From the NCBI RefSeq assembly GCF_043944905.1, contig NZ_JBIMSN010000094.1, positions 62,001 through 126,000 on the forward strand: 64,000 nucleotides of DNA, written 5' to 3'. The DNA is from Antrihabitans spumae (GTDB taxonomy: Bacteria; Actinomycetota; Actinomycetes; Mycobacteriales; Mycobacteriaceae). A program made the translations under genes and the position numbers. Shown piece by piece: positions 16,215-24,548 of this stretch. The notes under the pieces are model-generated. The model did no database searches. It saw only the letters and a program-made list of their open reading frames with translations, and was not told the DNA's origin. How positions within the stretch are numbered: the stretch's first letter is position 1; every line of letters begins with the position of its first letter.

Positions 16215-16817
16215 ATGAGCGCACCTGCAGCAGGGGGAACCGGACCACGTCGCGTGGTCGTGGCCGAGGACGAGGCCCTGATCAGGATGGATCTGGTCGA
16301 GATGTTGTCCGAAGAGGGGTACGAGGTTGTCGGCGAGGCCGGCGACGGTCAGCAGGCTGTCGATCTGACGATCGAGCACAAGCCCGACCTGGTGATCATG
16401 GATGTGAAGATGCCGCGCCGCGACGGGATCGATGCCGCGGCCGAAATCGCGACCAAGCGAATTGCACCCGTGGTGATCTTGACCGCATTCAGCCAGCGCG
16501 ATCTCGTCGAGCGCGCTCGTGATGCGGGCGCAATGGCGTATCTGGTGAAACCGTTCTCGAAGTCGGACCTCGTTCCGGCTATCGAACTCGCGGCGAGCCG
16601 GTTCTGGGAGATCACCGCGCTCGAACGCGAAGTGGCGGATTTGTCGGATCGTCTGGAGACCCGCAAGCTCGTCGAACGGGCCAAGGGTGTGTTGATGAAG
16701 ACGCAGGGGCTATCGGAGCCGCAGGCCTTCAAGTGGATCCAGCGGACCGCGATGGACCGGCGCACCACGATGAAGGCCGTCGCCGAGGTCGTCCTGGACA
16801 ACCTGAAGTCCGACTAG
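16215..16817 (+). CDS. pdtaR: PdtaR-type response regulator with ANTAR RNA-binding domain
   Basis: The product has 200 residues from ATG 16215, chosen for the GAGGGGA ribosome-binding site nine bases upstream. Residues 12-130 are a CheY-like receiver: acidic pocket EDE near 21-23, phosphoacceptor Asp in VIMDVKMP near 62, Thr in ILTAF, Lys in LVKPF. Residues 140-200 are an ANTAR domain with the usual REVADLSDRLETRKLVERAKGVLM start and AFKWIQRTAMDRRTTMKAVAEVV end. ANTAR proteins are antiterminators that bind twin-hairpin RNAs. In mycobacteria PdtaR is phosphorylated by the kinase PdtaS, not present in this window. The gene stands alone between the tRNAs and the liv operon. Confidence 0.95.
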   Translation: MSAPAAGGTGPRRVVVAEDEALIRMDLVEMLSEEGYEVVGEAGDGQQAVDLTIEHKPDLVIMDVKMPRRDGIDAAAEIATKRIAPVVILTAFSQRDLVERARDAGAMAYLVKPFSKSDLVPAIELAASRFWEITALEREVADLSDRLETRKLVERAKGVLMKTQGLSEPQAFKWIQRTAMDRRTTMKAVAEVVLDNLKSD

Positions 16818-17001
16818 GCTCTCGCCGCACATATTTTCGCCAGAGCAGATGTTCACCGTACGGATGCCCCGAATGAACTGAATGTGACCGATTTGAGCCC
16901 AATGTGATGCGTAGGTAACCCAGCGGGGTTAAGTTCTCTGCGGGCTGGCGCAGTCGGCCCCTCCGGTGTCGCCGGGGAGCAAAAGAACTCGGAGGTGGAA
17001 C

Positions 17002-18237
17002 GTGCATCGTCGTACAGCGAGGGGCGCGTTGGTCATTGGGGTCGCGGCCGCGCTGGCATTGGCGGGCTGTAGCGACAAGTCGTCGGACAGTGGATCAACG
17101 GACAGCAGCGGAACGTCCGGATCTTCGTCGGCGTCCGGTCTGACCATCAAGCCACAGGTATTGCTCGATTCCGAAGGCAAAGAGGTCGAGTCCAGCAGTG
17201 CGAGCGAAGCCGCGGATCCAGCCGGCGACGGAAACGCCACCTGCTCGAACGCTGTGCTGGCCATGGCCGGCGCATTGACGGGTGCAAACGCAGCACTCGG
17301 CCAGAACATTCTTATGGGTGCCAAGCTCGCGCTCGACGAGCACAACAAGGCCAACCCGGGGTGCCAGGTCGAAATGAAGCAGTTCGACACGGAAGGCGAC
17401 CCGCAGAAGGCGACTCAGGTTGCCGGACCGATCACGTCCGACGCCAGCATCATCGGCCTGCTCGGCCCCGCATTCTCGGGCGAGACGAACGCGACCGGCG
17501 CACAGTTCAACCAGGCCGGCCTTCCGTTCCTCACCGCATCGGCAACCAACCCGTCGCTCACCGAGAAGGGTTGGACCAACTTCTTCCGTGGCCTCGGCAA
17601 CGACAACAGCCAGGGTGCTGTCGTCGCGAAGTACCTCACCGGACAGCTCGGCGCCAAGAAGGTCTGCGTCATTCAGGACGACACCGACTACGGCGTCGGC
17701 CTCGCGAAGGTTGTCACCGAGAACTTGGGCGAGGCTGCCGACGCGGCATGCTCCGCAAGCGTGAAGTCGGGACAGAAGGACTTCTCGGCAACGGTCTCGC
17801 AGATCAAGGGCGAAGAGCCGGACGCAATCTGGTACTCGGGCTACTACGCCGAAGCCGCGCCGTTCGTCACGCAGCTGCGTGAGGGTGGCGTGACGGCAAC
17901 GTTCAGCTCCGGCGACGGAACGAACGACCCCGAGTTCGTCAAGCAGGCAGGCGAAGCTGCCAAGGACACAATCCTGACGTGCCCGTGTGTTCCCGGTCCC
18001 GAGGACTTCGTCACGAAGTACAACGCGCTCAACGGCCAGGATCCCGGCGTCTACTCCGTCGAGGGCTACGACCTGACCACGATCATGCTGAAGGCAATCG
18101 ACTCCGGCGTGAAGGATCGCGCTGGCATGCTCGCCTTCGTCAAGGCCTACGACGGCCAGGGTGTCGGCAAGCGCTACCAGTGGAACGACAAGGGCGAGTT
18201 GGCAAATGCCTTGATCGAGATCTACAAGGTCGGCTGA
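17002..18237 (+). CDS. livJ: Branched-chain amino-acid ABC transporter substrate-binding lipoprotein
   Basis: The product has 411 residues from GTG 17002 behind GGAGGTG. A signal peptide with lipobox LAGC puts the acylated cysteine at residue 23, so the mature protein is anchored to the outer face of the membrane. A Ser/Gly-rich linker follows, then a type I periplasmic-binding fold (Peripla_BP_6): GALTGANAALGQNILMGAKLALDE, GPAFSGETNATGAQFNQAGLPFLTASATNPSL, VCVIQDDTDYGVGLAKVV and EGYDLTTIMLKAIDSG. Two cysteines near the C-terminus (LTCPC) may form a disulphide. It is the first gene of livJHMGF. A strong hairpin follows its stop. The kinase at 22395-24506 carries a paralogue of this domain. 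Confidence 0.93.
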   Translation: MHRRTARGALVIGVAAALALAGCSDKSSDSGSTDSSGTSGSSSASGLTIKPQVLLDSEGKEVESSSASEAADPAGDGNATCSNAVLAMAGALTGANAALGQNILMGAKLALDEHNKANPGCQVEMKQFDTEGDPQKATQVAGPITSDASIIGLLGPAFSGETNATGAQFNQAGLPFLTASATNPSLTEKGWTNFFRGLGNDNSQGAVVAKYLTGQLGAKKVCVIQDDTDYGVGLAKVVTENLGEAADAACSASVKSGQKDFSATVSQIKGEEPDAIWYSGYYAEAAPFVTQLREGGVTATFSSGDGTNDPEFVKQAGEAAKDTILTCPCVPGPEDFVTKYNALNGQDPGVYSVEGYDLTTIMLKAIDSGVKDRAGMLAFVKAYDGQGVGKRYQWNDKGELANALIEIYKVG

Positions 18238-18257
18238 GAAGAGATCTACTCCTGACC

Positions 18258-18298
18258 GCGCAGTCGGGCTCCTGCACCATGCAGGGGCCCGGCTGCGC
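18258..18298 (+). repeat. Strong intercistronic hairpin between livJ and livH
   Basis: GCGCAGTCGGGC...TGCA pairs with TGCA...GCCCGGCTGCGC around a three-base loop, with one G-U pair and one mismatch. There is no U-tail. Such hairpins after a binding-protein gene usually stabilise its mRNA or reduce read-through, giving excess LivJ over the membrane genes. Confidence 0.6.
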
Positions 18299-18336
18299 TG
18301 TCGCGACGTTGCACCCTCACACTTCGAAAGAGACCT

Positions 18337-19374
18337 ATGATCGCGACCTCATTCACCGACACGGCGAGCATCTACGCCAGTTCGGTCGACTTCAACGTAT
18401 CGGGGCTCGCAAAGAGCTTCTGGCAGTTGACGGTCGACGGTCTGGCCTACGGCGCGATCTACGCCCTTGTGGCAATCGGCTACACGCTCGTCTACGGCGT
18501 GCTCCGCCTGATCAACTTCGCGCACTCCGAGATATTCATGCTCGGGATGTTCGGTCAGTACGTGGCGCTCGAACTGCTCGGCTTCGCGCCGAGCGGCAAC
18601 GTGTACAAAGAGGGTCTGGCCATGACGGTCGTATTCCTCGGTCTCGCGATGATCTTCGGTATGGCAGTGTCGGGTGGCGCGGCTGTCGCCCTCGAACGAG
18701 TTGCCTACCGCCCCCTGCGAAAACGGGGAGCCAAACCGCTCGTCTTCCTGATCACCGCGATCGGAATGTCGTTCGTGCTCCAGGAATTCGTGCACTACGT
18801 GCTGCCTAAGATCAAGCCCGGCCTCGGTGGTACCAACGCCCAGCAGCCGATCAAACTTGTACAGCAGGTCGAGGTGTTCAAGATCGGGTCCGCGTCGGTG
18901 ACGAACGTGACCATCGTGATCATCTTCTCCGCGATCGTGTTGACCGTCTTCACCGATCTGCTGATCAATCAGACCAAGTTCGGTCGCGGCATTCGTGCCG
19001 TCGCCCAGGATCCGAATACCGCGACCCTCATGGGCATCTCGCGGGAAAAGATCATCATGTTCACCTTCCTGCTCGGCGGCGTTCTCGCAGGCGCGGCCGC
19101 GTTGCTCTACACCCTGAAGATTCCGTCGGGCATCATCTTCAACGGCGGTTTCATCCTCGGTATCAAGGCGTTCGCCGCGGCCGTCCTCGGCGGTATCGGT
19201 AATCTCCGCGGTGCGCTGCTCGGTGGTCTGCTGCTCGGTTTGATGGAGAATTACGGTCAGGTCCTGTTCGGAACCGAATGGCGGGATGTTGTGGCCTTCG
19301 TACTGCTGATTCTGGTGCTGATGTTCCGCCCGACCGGCATTCTCGGCGAGAGTCTAGGGAGGGCCCGGGTATGA
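18337..19374 (+). CDS. livH: Branched-chain amino-acid ABC transporter permease LivH
   Basis: The product has 345 residues, within the family range, from ATG 18337 with GAAAGAG upstream. The chain has about eight hydrophobic helices. Family hallmarks are visible: LTVDGLAYGAIYALVAIGYTLVYGVLRLINFAHSE near the start, GRGIRAVAQDPNTATLMGI as the cytoplasmic coupling loop, and AFAAAVLGGIGNLRGALLGGLLLGLMEN near the end. It forms the membrane channel with LivM. Its TGA overlaps the ATG of livM, so the two permeases are translationally coupled. Confidence 0.95.
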   Translation: MIATSFTDTASIYASSVDFNVSGLAKSFWQLTVDGLAYGAIYALVAIGYTLVYGVLRLINFAHSEIFMLGMFGQYVALELLGFAPSGNVYKEGLAMTVVFLGLAMIFGMAVSGGAAVALERVAYRPLRKRGAKPLVFLITAIGMSFVLQEFVHYVLPKIKPGLGGTNAQQPIKLVQQVEVFKIGSASVTNVTIVIIFSAIVLTVFTDLLINQTKFGRGIRAVAQDPNTATLMGISREKIIMFTFLLGGVLAGAAALLYTLKIPSGIIFNGGFILGIKAFAAAVLGGIGNLRGALLGGLLLGLMENYGQVLFGTEWRDVVAFVLLILVLMFRPTGILGESLGRARV

Positions 19375-20612
19375 CGTCGTTGGAAAAAGGTGGCTCGACA
19401 ACTCCGCCGCCGCCCGCAGCCCCGCCGGAACTGCCGATCGCACCCGAACGGCCCAAACACGGTGTCGGCGATGCGCTTCGAACCTGGTGGAACGGTCTGT
19501 CGCGGCCCATGCAGTGGCTCGTCGGCGTACCGGTCCTGGCAATCATCGCGATCATTCCTGTCTTTCCGCCGCCGCTGCTCGACACTCCTGGCACGTCGTT
19601 CTCGGGTGTGATGGCGCAGTTCGCGATGTATGCGTTGATCGCGATCGGGCTGAATGTCGTTGTCGGACAGACCGGTCTGCTCGACCTCGGCTATGTCGGC
19701 TTCTACGCGGTCGGTGCGTACACGGTGGGATTGCTGACCAGTCCGAGCAGTCCGTGGAATCAGTCGTCGGAAAACGGCTTCTTCAGCGAGGACTGGGCGT
19801 GGCTCTCGTGCCTGCCGCTTGCGGTCGCGATCACCGCGCTCACCGGACTCATTCTCGGGACACCGACGCTCCGGCTTCGCGGTGACTACCTTGCCATCGT
19901 CACGTTGGGCTTCGGCGAGATCGTGCGCCTGCTCGCGGACAACCTCAAAGAGGTCACCAACGGTGGTCAGGGGCTGCCGCAGACCGCCTACCCGCACATC
20001 GGCGAAACCGCGGAAAATCCGTACGGCATCTTCTCCGCAGGCAACACCGGCAGCGGTATCAACGCAGGTGTGTGGTGGTTCTGGGTCGGCATGGTGCTCG
20101 TCGTGATCGTCCTGCTGCTGGTCGGTAACCTCGAGCGGAGTCGCGTCGGGCGTGCCTGGGTTGCGATACGTGAAGACGAGGACGTCGCCGAGATCATGGG
20201 CGTGCCGACCTTCAAGTTCAAGCTGTGGGCCTTCACCATCGGCGCCGCCATCGGCGGTCTGTCGGGCGCGCTGTATGCAGGTCAGGTGCAGTTCATCAAC
20301 CCGACAGGCTTCAACATCATCAACTCGATGCTGTTCCTGTGCATGGTTGTGATCGGCGGCCAGGGCAACAAGATCGGTGTCATCGTCGGTGCGTTCATCA
20401 TCGTCTATCTGCCGAACCGGGCGATGTCGGTCGAGGTCGGTGACCAGAAACTGGGCGACTACAAGTACCTGTTCTTCGGTCTTGCGCTCGTCGCTCTGAT
20501 GATTTTCCGGCCGCAGGGGCTGTTCCCGGCACGGCAGAAGTTGCTCGCCTACGGCCGGACGATCTACGGTGCCGTTCGCAAACCCGCCGACCAGATCGGA
20601 GGCGCAAAATGA
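19371..20612 (+). CDS. livM: Branched-chain amino-acid ABC transporter permease LivM
   Basis: The product has 413 residues from ATG 19371, which overlaps the livH stop and has AGGGAGGG upstream; the frame is open further back but that part is inside livH. A cytoplasmic Pro-rich N-terminus (about 45 residues) precedes roughly eight membrane helices. Typical LivM segments are present: YALIAIGLNVVVGQTGLLDLGYVGFYAVGAY, LRGDYLAIVTLGFGEIVRLL, GRAWVAIREDEDVAEIMGV (coupling loop) and GGQGNKIGVIVGAF. Its stop overlaps the livG start by ATGA. Confidence 0.95.
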   Translation: MTSLEKGGSTTPPPPAAPPELPIAPERPKHGVGDALRTWWNGLSRPMQWLVGVPVLAIIAIIPVFPPPLLDTPGTSFSGVMAQFAMYALIAIGLNVVVGQTGLLDLGYVGFYAVGAYTVGLLTSPSSPWNQSSENGFFSEDWAWLSCLPLAVAITALTGLILGTPTLRLRGDYLAIVTLGFGEIVRLLADNLKEVTNGGQGLPQTAYPHIGETAENPYGIFSAGNTGSGINAGVWWFWVGMVLVVIVLLLVGNLERSRVGRAWVAIREDEDVAEIMGVPTFKFKLWAFTIGAAIGGLSGALYAGQVQFINPTGFNIINSMLFLCMVVIGGQGNKIGVIVGAFIIVYLPNRAMSVEVGDQKLGDYKYLFFGLALVALMIFRPQGLFPARQKLLAYGRTIYGAVRKPADQIGGAK

Positions 20613-21568
20613 CGACACCGGGCCCCGGCGACGCACTGTTCGGTAACGACGACATCGCCGCCAAGATCGATCCCGACGTGCCGGTCGAGTCGGCCGGCAC
20701 TGTCGACGTCACGCAGATCAATCCCGATCTCGCCGATCCCGAAGCCGTCGCCGAAGCCGTTGCGACGGACCGCGCTATCGATACCGAGGTCGGTGAGGCA
20801 CTGCTGCGGACCGAGGATCTGACGGTCCGGTTCGGCGGTCTCGTTGCACTCGACGCGGTGAGTTTCGAAATCCGTCGCGGTGAAATCCTCGGCCTGATCG
20901 GTCCGAACGGTGCCGGCAAGACGACGTGCTTCAACGCGATCAGCGGCGTCTACCGACCCACTTCGGGGACCGTCTATTTCGACGGCAAACCGCTGACCAA
21001 GACCAAGCGCAATGCGATCACGCGTCTCGGTATCGCGCGGACCTTCCAGAACATCCGGTTGTTCAGCGAGATGACGGCACTGGAGAATGTGGTCGTCGGA
21101 ACCGATGCGCGACACAGGACTTCGGTGTTCGGCGCGATCTTCCGGACCGCGCGACACCGTCGCGAGGAGCGCGACGCCATCACCCGCGGTATGGCTCTGC
21201 TCGAGTTCGTCGGCATCGCGCCCCGCGCGGTCGAGAAGGCGAAGAATCTGTCCTACGGTGATCAGCGTCGTCTGGAAATCGCCCGCGCACTCGCGACGGA
21301 ACCGAAGTTGCTGTGCCTCGACGAGCCCGCCGCAGGCTTCAACCCGAGCGAGAAAGCGTCGCTTATGGACCTGATTCGCAAGATCAGGGACGACGGCTTC
21401 ACCGTGCTGCTCATCGAGCACGACATGCGCCTCGTCATGGGTGTGACCGACCGAATCGTCGTACTCGAATTCGGCAAGAAGATCGCCGAGGGCGCGCCTG
21501 CGGAGATTCGCGACAACCCGGCTGTTATTGCCGCCTACCTAGGGGTGCCCGACGATGTCACGGCATAG
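20609..21568 (+). CDS. livG: Branched-chain amino-acid ABC transporter ATP-binding protein LivG
   Basis: The product has 319 residues, about 60 longer than most LivG proteins because of an acidic N-terminal extension (residues 1-63, rich in Asp, Ala and Val) of unknown role. The ATPase is complete: Walker A GPNGAGKTT near 98, LivG-specific loop TRLGIARTFQNIRLF, signature LSYGDQRRLEIA, Walker B LLCLDEPAAG and a His in LLIEHDM. It is cytoplasmic and pairs with LivF. The start overlaps livM and the end overlaps livF by 14 bases. Confidence 0.94.
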   Translation: MTTPGPGDALFGNDDIAAKIDPDVPVESAGTVDVTQINPDLADPEAVAEAVATDRAIDTEVGEALLRTEDLTVRFGGLVALDAVSFEIRRGEILGLIGPNGAGKTTCFNAISGVYRPTSGTVYFDGKPLTKTKRNAITRLGIARTFQNIRLFSEMTALENVVVGTDARHRTSVFGAIFRTARHRREERDAITRGMALLEFVGIAPRAVEKAKNLSYGDQRRLEIARALATEPKLLCLDEPAAGFNPSEKASLMDLIRKIRDDGFTVLLIEHDMRLVMGVTDRIVVLEFGKKIAEGAPAEIRDNPAVIAAYLGVPDDVTA

Positions 21569-22355
21569 AAAACCAGGACCGGATCTCCAGAAGGGGTCGG
21601 CGCAGGCTGCGTCGCCCATCGGGTATTCGTCGAACAGCCCCATGCTCGAGGTGCACGACATGGTCGTCAACTACGGCAGAATCCAAGCACTGCATGGCAT
21701 TTCGCTGCGGGTCGACCACGGCGAGTTGGTGACCCTGCTCGGTGCGAACGGTGCAGGCAAGTCCACGACCATGCGTGCCCTGTCGGGACTGCTGCCGTTG
21801 ACCCGCGGCAGGATCGTCTTCGACGGACAAGACATCACGCACATGAAGGCGCACGAGCGCGTCAAGGCCGGCATCGTGCAGTCGCCGGAAGGTCGCGGCG
21901 TATTTCCCGGCATGACGGTGCAGGAAAACCTCGACATGGGCCATTACTCGCGCAAGTTCGAGAACAAGGCCGCATACAAGGAAACGCTTGACCGTGTCTT
22001 CGAACTCTTCCCACGGCTTCTCGAGCGGCGCACCCAGGTCGGTGGCACATTGTCTGGCGGTGAGCAGCAGATGGTCGCCATCGGCCGTTCGCTGATGGCT
22101 CGGCCCCGGTTGCTGTTGCTGGACGAACCCTCGATGGGGTTGGCGCCCATGATCATTCAGCAGATTTTCCGCATCATCGCCGAAATCAACGCTGCGGGAA
22201 CGACGATCCTGCTCGTCGAGCAGAACGCCCAGCAGGCACTGACGCGCACCGATCGCGCGTACATCCTCGAAACCGGCGACGTCACGAAAGAGGGCACCGG
22301 CAAAGAGTTGCTTGCGGATCCGTCGATCAAGGCTGCGTACCTGGGCGTCGGCTAG
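21555..22355 (+). CDS. livF: Branched-chain amino-acid ABC transporter ATP-binding protein LivF
   Basis: The product has 266 residues, with a 30-residue N-terminal extension before MLEVHDMVVNYG. Walker A is GANGAGKST, the LivF-type insert reads GIVQSPEGRGVFPGMTVQENLDMG, the signature is LSGGEQQMVAIG and Walker B is LLLLDEPSMGL, followed by LLVEQN. It is the last transporter gene. Only 39 bases separate it from the receptor kinase gene, and no terminator is visible between them, so the kinase is very likely co-transcribed. Confidence 0.94.
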   Translation: MSRHRKPGPDLQKGSAQAASPIGYSSNSPMLEVHDMVVNYGRIQALHGISLRVDHGELVTLLGANGAGKSTTMRALSGLLPLTRGRIVFDGQDITHMKAHERVKAGIVQSPEGRGVFPGMTVQENLDMGHYSRKFENKAAYKETLDRVFELFPRLLERRTQVGGTLSGGEQQMVAIGRSLMARPRLLLLDEPSMGLAPMIIQQIFRIIAEINAAGTTILLVEQNAQQALTRTDRAYILETGDVTKEGTGKELLADPSIKAAYLGVG

Positions 22356-22394
22356 GATTGTTCGGTCAGGGGGTTCCTGCTCAGGGGGTCGTAG

Positions 22395-24506
22395 TTGCCG
22401 TTGCAACCGGGTAGCCGGATCGCGGGATTCACGGTCGAAGGAGTCGTCGGCACCGGCGGCATGGGCACCGTGTACGTCGCCCAGCAGGTCCAACTGCGGC
22501 GACGCGTTGCGTTGAAAGTACTGAGCGAAGAGCTGTCGGCGAACGACGAATTCCAGCGTCGATTCACCCACGAGGCGATCCTTGTTGCCCGGCTCTCGCA
22601 CCCGAACATCGTGGCGATCTACGATCAGGGCCGAGCTGATGGTCACCTGTGGATCGCGATGCAGTTGATCGACGGCACCGACGCTGCCAACGCGCTCCGC
22701 GCCGCTGCGGGCCACGGTCTGGACCCCGAGCAGGCAGTCGAGATCGTCGAGCAGATCGCGGCAGCGCTCGATCACGCACACAGTTTCGGGATGGTGCACC
22801 GAGACGTCAAGCCGGCAAACATGTTGCTTGAGCTTCCTGAGTCGGGCGGACCCGCCGAGCGAGTTCTGTTGACGGACTTCGGGATTGCCAAGGCAGCCGA
22901 TTCTTCCGGACTGACGAAGACGAACGGGCTCGTCGCAACGCTCGCCTACGCAGCGCCGGAGCATCTCGAAGCGCTGCCACTCGACGGGCGAGCCGATCAG
23001 TACTCGCTGGCGTGCAGTGCCTTCGAATTACTCACCGGCCACACGCCGTTCGACGGCGACAGCGCGGCAGCGCTGATGTTCGCGCACCTGCACCGCACGG
23101 CCCCCGCTGTGACATCAGTTGCGCCGCAGCTGCCACGGGCCGTCGACGCCGTCGTTGCACGCGCGATGTCGAAGAAGCCCTCCGACCGATTCGACTCCTG
23201 TGCCGAGTTCGCCGCGCAGTTACGTCCGTCGTTGGTTCCGAAGCAACAAACGATGCGGTTCGACTCCGAGCCGATTTTCGCCGAGCCGATACCCGACGAG
23301 TTCGTAGTGGCGCAGCCTGCGCCGCGCCGACCGCGGACGGCGCGGCATCCAGCCTTGCTCGCGGTGTCGCTTGCCCTTGTCGCCGTCCTCGTCGGTGCCG
23401 TGCTGATCTCGAAGTGGCCGGGCGGCAACGACTCGGATCAGCGGCAGCCCGCATTCGCCGTTGCAAGCGATACGAACGCCTACTTCCAGATTGCCGCGGA
23501 CGGTAGCCCGGTTGCTCGCGCGAGCACGATGGCCGCCGATCCCGCAGGCTCGGGTGCAGCCACCTGCAGCGACCTCACCTTGGCTGTCGACGGTAACCAG
23601 GATTCGCCGAGTCTGGCCGAGGCCGTTCGCAACGGCGCGGGCTTGGCGGTCGACGCACACAACGCCGCGAATCCGGATTGTGTTGTCGCACTGCGGACCG
23701 TGGACAGTGGGTCCGCGGTGGCAACGACTGCCGACCCCTCGGTCATCGGGTTGATCGGCCCGACCACGTCCGCAGGTGTCGATTCGCTCGGACCTGCGCT
23801 CGACCGGGCGGGAATGGTGTTCGTGACGCCGACAGCGAGTCAGTCGGACCTCGTCGCTCGCGGTTTCACGTCGTTCTTCCGTGCGACAGCGGACAATTCG
23901 GTGCTGACCCAAGCCGCGGCGAGGTATCTGGAGCGAACCTTCGAATCGGTATGTGTCCTCAATGCCGATGCCGAGCTCAGTAGGGTCCGAGCCGACGACG
24001 TGCAAGCCGTCCTCGGTGCAAAGGCAGATCCGAACTGCTCGGGTGAGATCGATTCGCTCGACGCGGTTGCCGAGGACATCGGTGTTGCTGCGCCGGCCGC
24101 GGTCTACCTGAGCGCCGACGAATCGACCGCGCTCGAACTTCGCAAGCGCATTGTCGAATCGGTCGTCTTGGTCGGTGACGACGGTATGTACGGACCCGAT
24201 TTCGCGAGCAGCCATTCCGACGCAAGCGGGCAGACGATCGCGACCTGTGGCTGCGCACCCGCGCCCGACGATTTCGCTGCCGCCTATCGCGCCGCCCACG
24301 GCACCCAACCAGGACTGTGGGCAGCGGAGGCCTACGACATCGCGACGATCATGCTCTTGGGTATCGATTCCGGTGCCGTGGACCGCGCTGCGCTGCGGAA
24401 TTACGTACGGACCTACTCGGGTCCGGGCATCGCGAGAGACTACCGGTGGCTCGAATCGGGAGAACTGGCTGCGCCGAGTGTCTGGGCTTATCGGGCTGGG
24501 AAGTGA
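22395..24506 (+). CDS. Receptor Ser/Thr protein kinase with a LivJ-like extracytoplasmic sensor domain
   Basis: The product has 703 residues from a TTG at 22395 with AGGGGG six bases upstream. Residues 9-275 form a PknB-type kinase with all catalytic elements: GTGGMGTVY loop near 19-27, Lys41 (VALKVL), HRDVKPAN at 135-142, DFG at 161-163 and an activation loop with several Ser/Thr (SSGLTKTNGLVAT). A juxtamembrane linker leads to one membrane helix (about 319-338). Residues about 370-703 are a type I periplasmic-binding domain that aligns along its length with the LivJ of the same operon: ADPAGSGAATCSDL, VIGLIGPTTSAGVDS, TIATCGCAPAPDDF, AYDIATIMLLGIDSG and YRWLESGELA all have LivJ counterparts. 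It is shorter in the middle. The likely role is to sense the transporter's ligand, or a related one, and phosphorylate targets inside the cell. Ligand and targets are unknown. Confidence 0.92.
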   Translation: MPLQPGSRIAGFTVEGVVGTGGMGTVYVAQQVQLRRRVALKVLSEELSANDEFQRRFTHEAILVARLSHPNIVAIYDQGRADGHLWIAMQLIDGTDAANALRAAAGHGLDPEQAVEIVEQIAAALDHAHSFGMVHRDVKPANMLLELPESGGPAERVLLTDFGIAKAADSSGLTKTNGLVATLAYAAPEHLEALPLDGRADQYSLACSAFELLTGHTPFDGDSAAALMFAHLHRTAPAVTSVAPQLPRAVDAVVARAMSKKPSDRFDSCAEFAAQLRPSLVPKQQTMRFDSEPIFAEPIPDEFVVAQPAPRRPRTARHPALLAVSLALVAVLVGAVLISKWPGGNDSDQRQPAFAVASDTNAYFQIAADGSPVARASTMAADPAGSGAATCSDLTLAVDGNQDSPSLAEAVRNGAGLAVDAHNAANPDCVVALRTVDSGSAVATTADPSVIGLIGPTTSAGVDSLGPALDRAGMVFVTPTASQSDLVARGFTSFFRATADNSVLTQAAARYLERTFESVCVLNADAELSRVRADDVQAVLGAKADPNCSGEIDSLDAVAEDIGVAAPAAVYLSADESTALELRKRIVESVVLVGDDGMYGPDFASSHSDASGQTIATCGCAPAPDDFAAAYRAAHGTQPGLWAAEAYDIATIMLLGIDSGAVDRAALRNYVRTYSGPGIARDYRWLESGELAAPSVWAYRAGK

Positions 24507-24535
24507 GCCAGGCGTGACGTGTCGGAGTCGTTCCC

Positions 24536-24541
24536 TAGACT
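24536..24541 (+). promoter_or_regulatory. -10 box of a predicted leaderless polA promoter
   Basis: TAGACT lies seven bases upstream of the GTG at 24549, so transcription would begin at or next to the start codon. The same spacing is seen before several other genes here. Confidence 0.45.
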
Positions 24542-24548
24542 CGACGCC

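Noticed and set aside
19257..20636. A 459-residue minus-strand frame over livM
   Set aside because: Antisense to a clear permease gene; the sequence is His/Asp/Arg-rich without domain pattern.
21558..22964. A 468-residue minus-strand frame over livF and the kinase
   Set aside because: Shadow of two well-supported genes; Leu/Arg/Asp-rich composition and no recognisable motif.
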